In this document: piece by piece, positions 42,146 through 49,914 of the stretch
How the letters are laid out: each line of letters starts with the position of its first letter
Numbering within the stretch: the first letter of the stretch is position 1
Assembly (NCBI GenBank): GCA_023457935.1
Contig: JAEXBA010000050.1
Span: forward strand, 1 to 64,000
DNA: 64,000 bases
Direction of reading: 5' to 3'
Source of the DNA: Bacteroidota bacterium
GTDB taxonomy: Bacteria > Bacteroidota > Bacteroidia > Flavobacteriales > Weeksellaceae
Notes under the pieces: generated by a model
The model's database searches: none
What the model was told of the DNA's origin: nothing
What the model saw: only the letters and a program-made list of their open reading frames with translations
Made by a program: the position numbers and the translations under genes

Positions 42146-42153
42146 CAAAGTTA
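42146..42153 (-). promoter_or_regulatory. -7 box of tilS promoter
   Basis: TAACTTTG on the minus strand, 16 bases before ATG 42129; divergent to the OmpA gene. Confidence 0.6.
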
Positions 42154-42179
42154 ATTCTTCTTCTTCAAAATGAATTCTC

Positions 42180-42187
42180 TATTTTTG
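42180..42187 (+). promoter_or_regulatory. -7 box of OmpA-like gene
   Basis: TATTTTTG, 22 bases before ATG 42210. Confidence 0.6.
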
Positions 42188-42209
42188 GTTGAATCTAAAA
42201 GTAAACGTT

Positions 42210-43046
42210 ATGAAAATTGGAAAAATCATGGCCATCGCAGTCAGTGTCGTTACACTCACTTCCTGTGTCAGCCAGAAAAAATTCGATGCACTGAATGAAA
42301 ATTATCAGTTGTGTATCGGCAATCTTGGTGAAAGGCAGCACGAAATTCAGTCGTTAAAAGCAGCCAATACAAGCTTAACCAGCGAGAACAATCTGCTGAA
42401 AGGTCAGCACGATGCTCTGAAAAGTTCGCTTGATGCGTGTCTTGCCAATCAGGGGCAGGGTTCAGCAAACATTGATAAGCTGATTGGCGAAATCAATTCA
42501 TCCAACAAATACATTAAGCAGCTGATTTCCACAAATGCGAAAAACGACAGTCTGAATCTGGCGCTTTCAAACAAACTGAAAAGAAGTCTGGATAATGTAA
42601 CCGATGATGATGTTGAGGTAAAAGTACTGAAAGGAGTGGTAATGATTTCTCTTTCAGACAAAATGCTGTATAGAACCGGCGATTACAATGTGCTTCCGCA
42701 GGCGCAGGAAGTTCTTGGAAAAGTAGCGCAGGTGATCAACGATTACGACACCTATTCTGTTTTAATTGAAGGGAATACCGACAATGTTCCATTGAATTCG
42801 AATAATCTGCCAAAAGACAACTGGGATCTTTCTGCACTGAGAGCAACTTCGATGGCGAAAATTCTTCAGAACCAGTTTAACGTGAATCCTTCACGAATTA
42901 CAGCTGGCGGTAGAAGCGAGTACAACCCGAAAACAACAAATGCATCGGTTTCCGGAAGAGCAGAAAACCGTAGAACCGAAATCATCATCATGCCAAAACT
43001 GGAAGAGTTTATGAAACTGATGGATATTGCACCGGTGAAAAACTAA
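42210..43046 (+). CDS. OmpA family lipoprotein (peptidoglycan-binding)
   Basis: About 278 residues from ATG 42210 (a TTG extension at 42189 would overlap the promoter). Lipoprotein signal ends at SVVTLTSC. A likely coiled coil follows (about 20-115: ENYQLCIGNLGERQHEIQ, LKAANTSLTSENNLLKGQ, ALKSSLDACL). The C-terminal OmpA-like domain (about 160-265) carries LIEGNTDNVPLNSNNLPKDN, DLSALRATSMAKIL and RITAGGRSEYNP..RAENRRTEI, the residues that bind diaminopimelate in peptidoglycan. Anchors the outer membrane to the cell wall by inference. Confidence 0.92.
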   Translation: MKIGKIMAIAVSVVTLTSCVSQKKFDALNENYQLCIGNLGERQHEIQSLKAANTSLTSENNLLKGQHDALKSSLDACLANQGQGSANIDKLIGEINSSNKYIKQLISTNAKNDSLNLALSNKLKRSLDNVTDDDVEVKVLKGVVMISLSDKMLYRTGDYNVLPQAQEVLGKVAQVINDYDTYSVLIEGNTDNVPLNSNNLPKDNWDLSALRATSMAKILQNQFNVNPSRITAGGRSEYNPKTTNASVSGRAENRRTEIIIMPKLEEFMKLMDIAPVKN

Positions 43047-43067
43047 GTATTAAAAACTATATGAAAG

Positions 43068-43092
43068 TCCCGATTTTTTCGGGATTTTTTTA
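43068..43092 (+). terminator. Terminator of OmpA-like gene
   Basis: TCCCGA (43068-43073) pairs with TCGGGA (43079-43084), loop of five T, followed by seven T. Confidence 0.8.
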
Positions 43093-43099
43093 TTTTCAT

Positions 43100-43107
43100 T
43101 ACATTTG
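43100..43107 (+). promoter_or_regulatory. -7 box of O-methyltransferase gene
   Basis: TACATTTG, 18 bases before ATG 43126. Confidence 0.5.
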
Positions 43108-43125
43108 AATTAAATTATTTTTTGA

Positions 43126-43773
43126 ATGAGTTTCTTTGAAGAAAACTGCCCGGAAATGGACCGCTATCTGGAAGATCATGCCTCTGCAGAACCGGAAATA
43201 CTGAAACGCCTCCGTCGCGAAACCTATCAGAAAACAACGCAGCCGCACATGATTTCTGGTTATCAGCAGGGAAGGTTGCTTTCCATTATTTCTAAAATCC
43301 TTAAACCTGAAAAAATCCTTGAAATCGGAACTTTCACCGGTTACGCAGCGCTTTGTCTCGCTGAAGGTTTGCCTGAAAACGGAAAGCTCATTACACTGGA
43401 TGTGAATGAAGATCTCGCTTATCTTCCCAAAAAATATTTTGCTGAAAGTGAATTTACTGAGAAAATTGATTTCCGGATTCAGGATGCCAAGGAGTTTCTG
43501 AATGAAACGGATGAGGTTTTTGATTTGGTTTTCATTGATGCAGACAAGGAAAATTATGTAGAATATTTCAATTTAATAAAGCCAAAATTAAAGTCCGGCT
43601 CGGTAATTATGTTTGATAATGTACTGTGGTACGGAAAAGTTTTGGATGAAAATCCCAAGCAGCTTTCCACACAAAAAATCAAGGAACTGAACGATTTGGC
43701 CGCTGCAGACAGCGATTTTGAAAATCTAATATTACCTTTGCGGGACGGTGTAAATCTTCTGCGGAAGATATAA
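43126..43773 (+). CDS. Class I SAM-dependent O-methyltransferase
   Basis: The 215-residue protein matches the caffeoyl-CoA-type O-methyltransferase family: QPHMISGYQQGRLL, KILEIGTFTGYAALCLAEGL (SAM site), LITLDVNEDL, LVFIDADKENYVEYF (metal and substrate site) and GSVIMFDNVLWYGKVLDE. Bacteroidota often carry such enzymes with unknown acceptors. It ends 35 bases before the GxxExxY gene, with a repeat between. Confidence 0.85.
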   Translation: MSFFEENCPEMDRYLEDHASAEPEILKRLRRETYQKTTQPHMISGYQQGRLLSIISKILKPEKILEIGTFTGYAALCLAEGLPENGKLITLDVNEDLAYLPKKYFAESEFTEKIDFRIQDAKEFLNETDEVFDLVFIDADKENYVEYFNLIKPKLKSGSVIMFDNVLWYGKVLDENPKQLSTQKIKELNDLAAADSDFENLILPLRDGVNLLRKI

Positions 43774-43775
43774 TT

Positions 43776-43805
43776 TCTCGCAGATTTTACAGATTAAGCA
43801 GATTT
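43776..43805. repeat. Left imperfect inverted repeat flanking the GxxExxY gene
   Basis: TCTCGCAGATTTTACAGATT is followed by AAGCAGATTT: three 9-base-spaced CAGATT words, a known type of intergenic repeat in Bacteroidota. Its inverted partner is at 44223-44252; 22 of 30 positions match. It begins right after the methyltransferase stop and ends 3 bases before the GxxExxY ATG. Confidence 0.7.
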
Positions 43806-43808
43806 CTT

Positions 43809-44192
43809 ATGACAGAAAATGAAATTTCGTTTTTGATCAGAAAGGGCATATTCAACGTTTATAATGCTTTGGGTCCCGGATTGCTGGAATCAGTTTATCA
43901 CAAGGTTTTGCTTTATGAACTTGAAGAACTCGGTTTGAAAGTGAAATCTGAAGCAGATGTTCCGATAGTTTATCATGGTATTGTTTTCGACTGCAATTTT
44001 CGCATTGATATTCTGGTTGAAGAAAAAGTAATTATAGAATTGAAGTCGGTAAAAGCTTTGGAAGATATTCATTTCAAGCAGCTTTATACATATCTTAAGC
44101 TTTCAGATAAGAAACTTGGGATTTTGGTTAATTTTAATTCTGACAAAATTCTTGAAAATATTAAACGTGTTGTGTGTAATTTGCAAGAATAG
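43809..44192 (+). CDS. GxxExxY protein (PDDEXK nuclease-like family)
   Basis: The 127-residue protein shows the family motif GLLESVYHKVLLYELEELGL (G-x-x-E-x-x-Y), VPIVYHGIVFDCNFRIDILVEEKVIIELK with the (D)...(E)-x-K core typical of PDDEXK-type nucleases (DILV...ELK), and the end AILVNFNSDK-like segment LGILVNFN. Function unknown; these proteins are commonly found next to intergenic repeats. Here it sits between imperfect inverted repeats, as if carried on a small mobile unit. No transposase. Confidence 0.88.
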   Translation: MTENEISFLIRKGIFNVYNALGPGLLESVYHKVLLYELEELGLKVKSEADVPIVYHGIVFDCNFRIDILVEEKVIIELKSVKALEDIHFKQLYTYLKLSDKKLGILVNFNSDKILENIKRVVCNLQE

Positions 44193-44222
44193 TATGCTAT
44201 AATGATGAGAAGGCTTGAGCTC

Positions 44223-44252
44223 AAATCTGCCCGATCAGCTTAATCAGCGAGA
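44223..44252. repeat. Right imperfect inverted repeat flanking the GxxExxY gene
   Basis: AAATCTGCCCGATCAGCTTA followed by ATCAGCGAGA is an inverted, diverged copy of the repeat at 43776-43805. It lies 31 bases beyond the GxxExxY stop. A further small hairpin GACATC/GATGTC is at 44271-44290. Confidence 0.65.
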
Positions 44253-44305
44253 GTAAATAAAAAAAAATCCGACATCTCAAATCTGATGTCTCGTATCTAT
44301 AAATT

Positions 44306-45007
44306 ATGACAGCAAAATGCCAGGTTCTCATTTCTCCGATTAGAAAGGAAAATACAGAACAGAGCGAAATGATTTCCCAGTTACTGTATGGTGAAACCTG
44401 CGAAATTCTTGATAATTCCGGAAATTTTTCGCGGATTCGGATGGACTTTGACGGAACTGAAGGTTGGACGAACGCCAATAACCTTAAAACCGTAAGAGAA
44501 CGTTCTGAAAAATTCATCGTTCAGGAACCGTTCGGTGTATACGATTTGGAAGAGGGAAGAAGTCTGCTTTCCATTGGTTCCGAACTGGATTTTCAGACAG
44601 AAACTTCATCAGAAAACGGAAATGTCCGTGAAAGTATTGCAGAAACTGCTCAGAAATTCCTGAATGTTCCTTACCTGTGGGGAGGAAGAAGTTTTTTTGG
44701 TGTTGATGCTGAAGGTTTCGTACAGCTGGTTTTTAAAGTTCACGGAATTGCTTTGCCAAGATTCGCAGAGAAAATGTCGGAGAACGGTGAAGTGATTGAT
44801 TTTTTGGGTGAAAGTGAAGCCGGCGATCTGGCTTTTTTTGAAAATGAGGAAGGCAAAATCAATCATGTCGGCATTATGATGAATTCTTACGAAGTGATGC
44901 ACGCTTTTGGAAAAGTCCGTCTGGATTCTCTGGATTCGTCCGGTATTTACAGTAATGATCTGAAAAAACATACTCATAAACTGAGATTTGTAAAACGGAT
45001 TTTATGA
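44306..45007 (+). CDS. SH3 plus NlpC/P60-like protein lacking the catalytic Cys
   Basis: The 233-residue product has an SH3-like N-terminal part (about 1-65: SPIRKENTEQSE, GETCEILDNSGNFSRIRMD, GTEGWTNANNL) and an NlpC/P60-like domain (about 105-233): AQKFLNVPYLWGGRSFFGVDAEGFVQ, SEAGDLAFFENEEGKINHVGIMMN, VMHAFGKVRLDSL. In this family the catalytic Cys lies in the DCSG motif; here the codons read Asp-Ala-Glu-Gly. The His in NHVG is kept. The protein probably binds a cell-wall fragment without cutting it, or acts on another partner. No signal peptide is visible. It overlaps the following DUF1648 gene by 4 bases. Confidence 0.85.
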   Translation: MTAKCQVLISPIRKENTEQSEMISQLLYGETCEILDNSGNFSRIRMDFDGTEGWTNANNLKTVRERSEKFIVQEPFGVYDLEEGRSLLSIGSELDFQTETSSENGNVRESIAETAQKFLNVPYLWGGRSFFGVDAEGFVQLVFKVHGIALPRFAEKMSENGEVIDFLGESEAGDLAFFENEEGKINHVGIMMNSYEVMHAFGKVRLDSLDSSGIYSNDLKKHTHKLRFVKRIL

Positions 45008-45471
45008 AAACTGCAAGCCTAATTTTTGCTGTTCTGAATATTCTGATCCTGGTTTCAGTTATTTTTTATGTGTTCTTGCGGTATGACGACCTTCCACAAG
45101 TGATTCCGGTGCACTTTGGTGCTGGTGGCGAAGCAGACGGTTTCGGCGATAAAAGTATGATCTGGCTGGAAGTGGGAATAAATGTAGCTTTATATACAGG
45201 TTTAACCTACCTTTCAAAAAAGCCAAAATATTTTAATATGCCCGACGGTATGAAAGCGAACGGGCCATTAATCAATCTTTTTGCGCACGTGATGTGTTTT
45301 GTTTTGATGCTGCTTTTTGCAAATCTAACTTACGAATCTATTCAGGTTGCTCTTGGAAATGCAGCGAAACTGTCGACAAATACCTGGCTTTTTTTGGGGC
45401 TGATGTTTATGGTGATTATAGGGTTCTTGGCTTTCTCCAGTTATTCAGAAAAAGAAAAACTTTCAATTTAA
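45004..45471 (+). CDS. DUF1648 domain membrane protein
   Basis: The 155-residue integral membrane protein carries the DUF1648 core LPQVIPVHFGAGGEADGFGDK (about 29-50), an amphipathic motif found in many bacterial membrane proteins, and three to four transmembrane helices (about 5-25, 55-70, 95-115, 127-145). Function unknown. It overlaps the NlpC/P60-like gene by 4 bases (ATGA) and is followed by kdtA after 7 bases. Confidence 0.8.
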   Translation: MKTASLIFAVLNILILVSVIFYVFLRYDDLPQVIPVHFGAGGEADGFGDKSMIWLEVGINVALYTGLTYLSKKPKYFNMPDGMKANGPLINLFAHVMCFVLMLLFANLTYESIQVALGNAAKLSTNTWLFLGLMFMVIIGFLAFSSYSEKEKLSI

Positions 45472-45478
45472 CTTTCTC

Positions 45479-46759
45479 TTGAAATCGCTGTACAACATAT
45501 TTGTCTCGCTCTTAATTTTCGGTATGAAAATAGGCGCCTTATTCAGCTACAAGTTGAAGCGCGGACTCGCTGGAAGAAGACAGAGCTGCGGAAAAGTTCA
45601 GGAAAAGTTTTCGGATAAAGACCGCGTAATCTGGATGCACGCTGCAAGTCTGGGAGAATACGAACAGGGTCTTCCGGTTCTGCAGAAGCTCAGGGAAAAG
45701 TATCCTGGCCATAAAATTCTTATCACTTTTTTTTCGCCTTCCGGTTATGAAAATGTGGTGAATAAAGAACATATTGCCGATGTTGTCTGTTATCTGCCTT
45801 TTGATTTGAAGAAATGGATCGGGGAATTTGCATCCGGATTTCAGACCGATATTTTTTTCACCGTGAAGTACGATTACTGGTATAATCTCTTAGATTTTCT
45901 GAAGTCGAAAGGAACCAAAATCTATGTTATTTCAGCACTTTTTTATGAAAGACAGCTGTTTTTTTCTGCTTTTGGCGGTTGGTTTCGGGAGCAGCTTTCA
46001 AAAAACGTCGACTGGTTTTTCCATCAGACCAAGATCTCGTACGCACTCGCAAAAACCATCGGAATTCAGAATGCTTCAATTGCCGGTGATACCCGTTTCG
46101 ACCGTGTTAAAAGTTTAAGAAACAGAGACAACTCCGTACCTTTTATCAATGAATTTAAAAACGGAAAAGAAACCGTTGTATTGGGCAGTTCGTGGGAAGC
46201 GGAGGAAAGAATTGCGCAGATTTTGGCCAGAAAAAAAGACCTGAAAATCATTATCGCACCGCACGATTTAAAACGTGTTGAGCATCTTCAGGAAATTTTC
46301 CCGAATGCACTTTTATACAGTGTGCTGGTCGACTGTCTTCAGCAGGAAAACTGCAACGATGACGTACAGGAAATTCTTTATCAGGATCTTGCCGATAAGC
46401 AGATTTTAATTATCGACTGTATCGGTTTGCTTTCAAAGCTCTATTCTTATGCGGATTTTGCGGTTGTAGGAGGCGGTTTTCATTCAAAAGGCCTTCATAA
46501 TATTCTTGAAGCAGCCACTTTTGGAATTCCGGTATTCTTTGGCAATCAATATCAGAAAAATCCGGAAGCTGACGGTTTAATTGCGGAGAAAGGCGCAAAA
46601 CCCTTTGAAGACGAATTTTTTGCCGGAAATTACTTGCTGGAAGTGCACAAAACTCCTGAAATCCTTAAAGAAATGGGTAGAAAAGCCCGTGTTTTTGTGG
46701 ATTCGCAGCCGAATTCGACGGAGATTATTCTCAGGAAAATGGAAGAGATAGGTCGTTGA
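45479..46759 (+). CDS. waaA: 3-deoxy-D-manno-octulosonic acid transferase
   Basis: KDO transferase (WaaA/KdtA) adds KDO to lipid IVA, the first core sugar of LPS. The 426-residue protein has the N-terminal membrane anchor LYNIFVSLLIFGMKIGALF, HAASLGEYEQGLPVLQKLR, ILITFFSPSGYE, FFTVKYDYWYNL, and the C-terminal GT-B part with VLGSSWEAEERI, IAPHDLKR, VVGGGFHSKGLHNILEAATFGIP. The start is TTG at 45479 because the first methionine (45524) would cut off the anchor. The last residues IGR and the TGA stop are built from the first unit of the tandem repeat that follows. Confidence 0.92.
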   Translation: MKSLYNIFVSLLIFGMKIGALFSYKLKRGLAGRRQSCGKVQEKFSDKDRVIWMHAASLGEYEQGLPVLQKLREKYPGHKILITFFSPSGYENVVNKEHIADVVCYLPFDLKKWIGEFASGFQTDIFFTVKYDYWYNLLDFLKSKGTKIYVISALFYERQLFFSAFGGWFREQLSKNVDWFFHQTKISYALAKTIGIQNASIAGDTRFDRVKSLRNRDNSVPFINEFKNGKETVVLGSSWEAEERIAQILARKKDLKIIIAPHDLKRVEHLQEIFPNALLYSVLVDCLQQENCNDDVQEILYQDLADKQILIIDCIGLLSKLYSYADFAVVGGGFHSKGLHNILEAATFGIPVFFGNQYQKNPEADGLIAEKGAKPFEDEFFAGNYLLEVHKTPEILKEMGRKARVFVDSQPNSTEIILRKMEEIGR

Positions 46760-46994
46760 GTCGTTGAGTTGTAAAGTCGTTGAGTCGTGAAGTCGTTGAG
46801 TTGGGAAATGCTGCTTCTGAAAGAGTCGCTTAATTTTTCTCTTTTATACTAAAAAAATCAGCAAAACGACCACAATAGAAAAAATATAAAGCTTTACAAC
46901 AGTACAACAGTACAACATCACGACTCAACGACTTCACGACTCAACACCTCAACGACTTCACGACTCAACACCTCAACGACTTTACCCTCAACAC
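46752..46994. repeat. Inverted arrays of short tandem repeats overlapping the kdtA stop
   Basis: Left array 46752-46805: units of GTCGTTGA, GTTGTAAA and GTCGTGAA type. Right array 46894-46994: ACAACAGT units, then a 24-base unit made of AACGACTTCACGACTC and AACACCTC, repeated from 46927 to 46974 with a partial third copy. The 22-base segment at 46779-46800 is repeated in inverted form at 46924-46945 and 46948-46969. The arms could form a long hairpin around a 90-base loop. The kdtA stop TGA is inside the first left unit. Confidence 0.85.
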
Positions 46995-47001
46995 CGTCCA
47001 A

Positions 47002-47757
47002 TCAATTAAAAATCTTTGAATACTTCATAAATCCGTTCAATGCCCAGTTTGCGGTATAATAAAGCGATTTAAGTGTGGAAAAACCCATGAAATCTTTGTA
47101 AACCAGATACTGGTCTTTAACAATATTTTTCTTTTTTCGGGAAACGCTGGTGGAATGCATTCTGTATTTAGCCATCGTTTTTGGAAGTGGTTTTCCGGAA
47201 GGAATTTTCTTCAGCAGATTCAGCCACATCACATGATCTTCGCGCTTGCTTCCTTCAGGAAAATATTCTTTACCGACTCTTTTGGAATCGTACATCGAAC
47301 TCAGTAAAGAAAGCCGGCATGTTTTCAGTAGATTGTTGAAAGTCACTTCTTTATCGGCCTTAAAATCTTCAATCTGTGGAACGAGTTCTTCGTTGCACCG
47401 TGAATAATTGGAATAGGCAAGCTCAGCGTTTTCCCTTTTCATGAAGCTGACCATTTCTTCCAGGAAATCCGGTTCCCAGTAATCATCGGCATCCAGAAAC
47501 GTAATAAATCTACCGGAAGCTTTCTGAAGCGAAAGGTTTCTCGCGTGGCCTGCTCCGCCGTTCTTTTCAGCTTCAATGATAATGATGCGCTCATCTTTTA
47601 TGGCCTTCAGTATTTCCACTGAATTGTCGGAAGACCTGTCATCAGTGATAATCCATTCCCAGTCCTGAAAAGTCTGATTTTCAACCGAAGCAATGGTTTC
47701 CTTCAGAAATTTTGAAGAATTGTAACAGGGTGTAATTATGGAAACTTCCGGCATCAT
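47002..47757 (-). CDS. Glycosyltransferase family 2
   Basis: GT-A fold enzyme of 251 residues: VSIITPCYNSSKFLKETIASVENQTFQDWEWIITDD (nucleotide loop), EKNGGAGHARNLSL, ITFLDADDYWEPDF (the DAD metal motif), and a C-terminal CRLSLL..YFPEGSKREDHVMWL region with a helical end. Acceptor unknown; LPS or polysaccharide synthesis is likely given kdtA nearby on the other strand. The right arm of the inverted repeat ends 7 bases before its stop. Confidence 0.9.
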   Translation of the reverse strand: MMPEVSIITPCYNSSKFLKETIASVENQTFQDWEWIITDDRSSDNSVEILKAIKDERIIIIEAEKNGGAGHARNLSLQKASGRFITFLDADDYWEPDFLEEMVSFMKRENAELAYSNYSRCNEELVPQIEDFKADKEVTFNNLLKTCRLSLLSSMYDSKRVGKEYFPEGSKREDHVMWLNLLKKIPSGKPLPKTMAKYRMHSTSVSRKKKNIVKDQYLVYKDFMGFSTLKSLYYTANWALNGFMKYSKIFN

Positions 47758-47765
47758 AGTTTCTG

Positions 47766-47773
47766 CAAAGATA
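47766..47773 (-). promoter_or_regulatory. -7 box of GT2 promoter
   Basis: TATCTTTG on the minus strand, 8 bases before ATG 47757 (11 before a second in-frame ATG at 47754). Confidence 0.55.
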
Positions 47774-47832
47774 ATTGATAGTTTGAAATATCATGCAGAT
47801 GCGGGCCGGACCGGATTTGCTGATTTTATAAA

Positions 47833-47840
47833 TATTTTTG
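47833..47840 (+). promoter_or_regulatory. -7 box for the 47885 lipoprotein gene
   Basis: TATTTTTG, 44 bases before ATG 47885; divergent to the GT2 gene. Confidence 0.5.
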
Positions 47841-47884
47841 AGAGATTAAAAAAAAATCATACTTTTATGCCATAAAATTTGAAT

Positions 47885-48331
47885 ATGAAAAAATTGCTTT
47901 TTCTTTTTGCAGGGCTGTTTCTGCTCTTTACGTCATGTAAGGACGATGATACTCCGCAGGAATATAAGATAACAGGAACCTGGAAGCCAATAAAAATGGT
48001 TCAGACTACCGTTGTGGATAACGGCCAGCCTTCTACAGAAACTTTCATCTATGAATCCTGCCAGCTGGAATCGCGCTGGGTATTCAATGATGATTTAAGC
48101 GGCCATTCTCTTCAGAGAAAAGTGGTGAATACTACCTGTGTTACACAGCAGGACGCCGGTTTTACTTATGTTTACGATAAAAATACAGGTGATATCCTTA
48201 TTAAATACATCACGTTTGAAGATAACGGTAAGATTTCGGATGTTGCTGAAAATACCATGAACCTAAGAATTGAAATGATTAACCAGAATGTTTATCAGTC
48301 CAAAACGTATTCATTGGTAAGGGTTCAATAA
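47885..48331 (+). CDS. Lipocalin-like lipoprotein
   Basis: About 148 residues from ATG 47885. Lipoprotein signal (LFLLFTSC followed by KDDDTP) and then a beta-rich domain: YKITGTWKPIKMVQTT, WVFNDDLSGHS, YVYDKNTGDILIKYI and MNLRIEMI, the layout of small Bacteroidota lipocalin-like lipoproteins. Three Cys lie in the mature part (YESCQ, TTCV). Ligand and role unknown. A good terminator follows. Confidence 0.75.
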   Translation: MKKLLFLFAGLFLLFTSCKDDDTPQEYKITGTWKPIKMVQTTVVDNGQPSTETFIYESCQLESRWVFNDDLSGHSLQRKVVNTTCVTQQDAGFTYVYDKNTGDILIKYITFEDNGKISDVAENTMNLRIEMINQNVYQSKTYSLVRVQ

Positions 48332-48354
48332 ATCAAATTGCGATAAAGAATAAT

Positions 48355-48381
48355 TCCTGCCTTTTGGGCAGGATTTTTTTT
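48355..48381 (+). terminator. Terminator of lipocalin-like gene
   Basis: TCCTGCC (48355-48361) pairs with GGCAGGA (48367-48373), followed by eight T. Confidence 0.85.
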
Positions 48382-48556
48382 GCAGAAATTTAGAATCATT
48401 CAAAATAAGTTAATAAATAGCCAAAAACACTACGTTTTTGATAATTTTTTTAATGGTTTATTGAAAAAATACGTAAAATGTAGTATTGCTTTTGTGATAA
48501 AAAGTATTTTGAATTGTTCATTTTAATAACTTCGCTAACATAAAAAAGTTTGTGTT

Positions 48557-49911
48557 ATGCCAAGTTTAGTTAACAAAACAACGGTATTGGGATACAGTAA
48601 AGCATATCATTTACTGCGGAGAACCACATTTAACATTACCAAGGCCAGAATCCAGGAAATGGCTGCGAAAACACCAGAACAGGCATTGGATGCCCTTTTT
48701 GTTTTTCCCGCGCCTTCTCCACCAAGTCCTTTGAATGCGAATCTGGAAACCATAGTCCCAACTACAGCTGCTCCAACGATTACCGATACATTAAACACCG
48801 ACAATGCTGTGAACAACGATTTGTACTGGTGGATGTATCAGGCTTTGAAAGACAGTTCTGCGCAGTACAGAATAGCTTATTTTCTGCATCTTCTGTTCGT
48901 TACCGATGATGATGCGGCCTTTTTTACAAGTTTCGACTATAAGGAACTGTTGAGGTTTCACGCGTCGGGAAGTCTCAAGGAACTGGCTGTGCGTATGACA
49001 TCGGACCCGAGAATGTTGATTTACCTGAACAATAACCTGAACAAAAACACAAGTCCCAATCAGAACTACGCCAGAGAATTTCTGGAACTGTTTACTATTC
49101 TGAAAGGCCCGCAGATTGCTACCGGAAACTACACCAATTATACGGAACAGGATGTTCAGCAGGCGGCAAGAGTGTTTACAGGTTTTACATTGTAATGGTC
49201 AAACCAACTCAACAAAACTGCAAGACTCAATCTTGTTGATTCTGTTACGGGGCTTCCGAATGGATATATCAATGTTAATACGCACGATACCGGCAACAAA
49301 ACTTTCAGCAGTGCATTTGGGAATCAGGTGATTACTGGCGCCAATACAGCTGCGGGAATTCAGGCTGAACTTGAGAGTTTTGTTACCATGGTTTTTAATC
49401 AGGATGAAACTGCAAAAGCGTACTGCCGCAGAATGTACCGCTATTTTGTGGGCCGTGAGATTACTCCTGCAATAGAAAGCGGAATTATCGTTCCTTTGGC
49501 TGTCTTTCCGGATATTCAAGCAGTCCGAATTATGATAAAAACTGGATTACAACTTCAACCCTCAGAGTCCGTTTTTACAATTCTATAGATATGCTGATCA
49601 GCGGATTCACCAAGAACGGTTTCCTATACAAACTTAATCTGCCTTCGTTTGTAAAAGACAGCGGAAATTTCAGCAATCCTGGAAATGCAGATCAGCTTGT
49701 TCAGGACTTTTTCTCGCTGCTTCATATTGAAGTTCCGGGAACGGCTCGGTTTACCTATTTCAGAGATATTTTTCTCGGCGGCTTAAGTCCGACCAACTGG
49801 CAGAATGAATGGAACAACTACGTTAACACAGGAAGTGCAGCCGCTGTGAAAATCCCAATAGACCGCCTGGTGAAGGCACTCGTTAAATCTCCAGAATACC
49901 AAGTACTGTAA
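48557..49911 (+). pseudogene. DUF1800 family protein, disrupted by a stop and a frameshift
   Basis: DUF1800 proteins occur as partners of DUF1501 proteins. The first part (48557-49195) is typical: KAYHLLRRTTFNITK, TDNAVNNDLYWWMYQAL, MTSDPRMLIYLNNN, NQNYAREFLELFT and QDVQQAARVFTGFTL. There an in-frame TAA (49193-49195) interrupts it; translation in the same frame continues (WSNQLNKTARLN... FNQDETAKAYCRRMYRYFVG) to about 49505. A one-base loss in a T/C run near 49510 then shifts the frame; the next frame reads SGYSSSPNYDKNW..LISGFTKNGF and ends DRLVKALVKSPEYQVL at 49911. Both breaks must be real, or sequencing errors. A weak -7-like TAACTTCG is at 48527-48534. Confidence 0.8.
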
Positions 49912-49914
49912 GCT

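Noticed and set aside
43809..44192. GxxExxY gene as part of a defence system
   Set aside because: No restriction, helicase, toxin or other defence partner nearby; only the flanking repeats are unusual.
46924..46994. A tandem 24-base repeat that could look like a CRISPR array
   Set aside because: Only about two and a half contiguous units with no unique spacers and no cas genes; it pairs with an inverted array on the left side, so it is a simple repeat.
48557..49911. Programmed recoding of the DUF1800 gene
   Set aside because: There are two separate disruptions of different kinds and no slippery heptamer with a downstream stem was recognised; decay or sequencing error is simpler.
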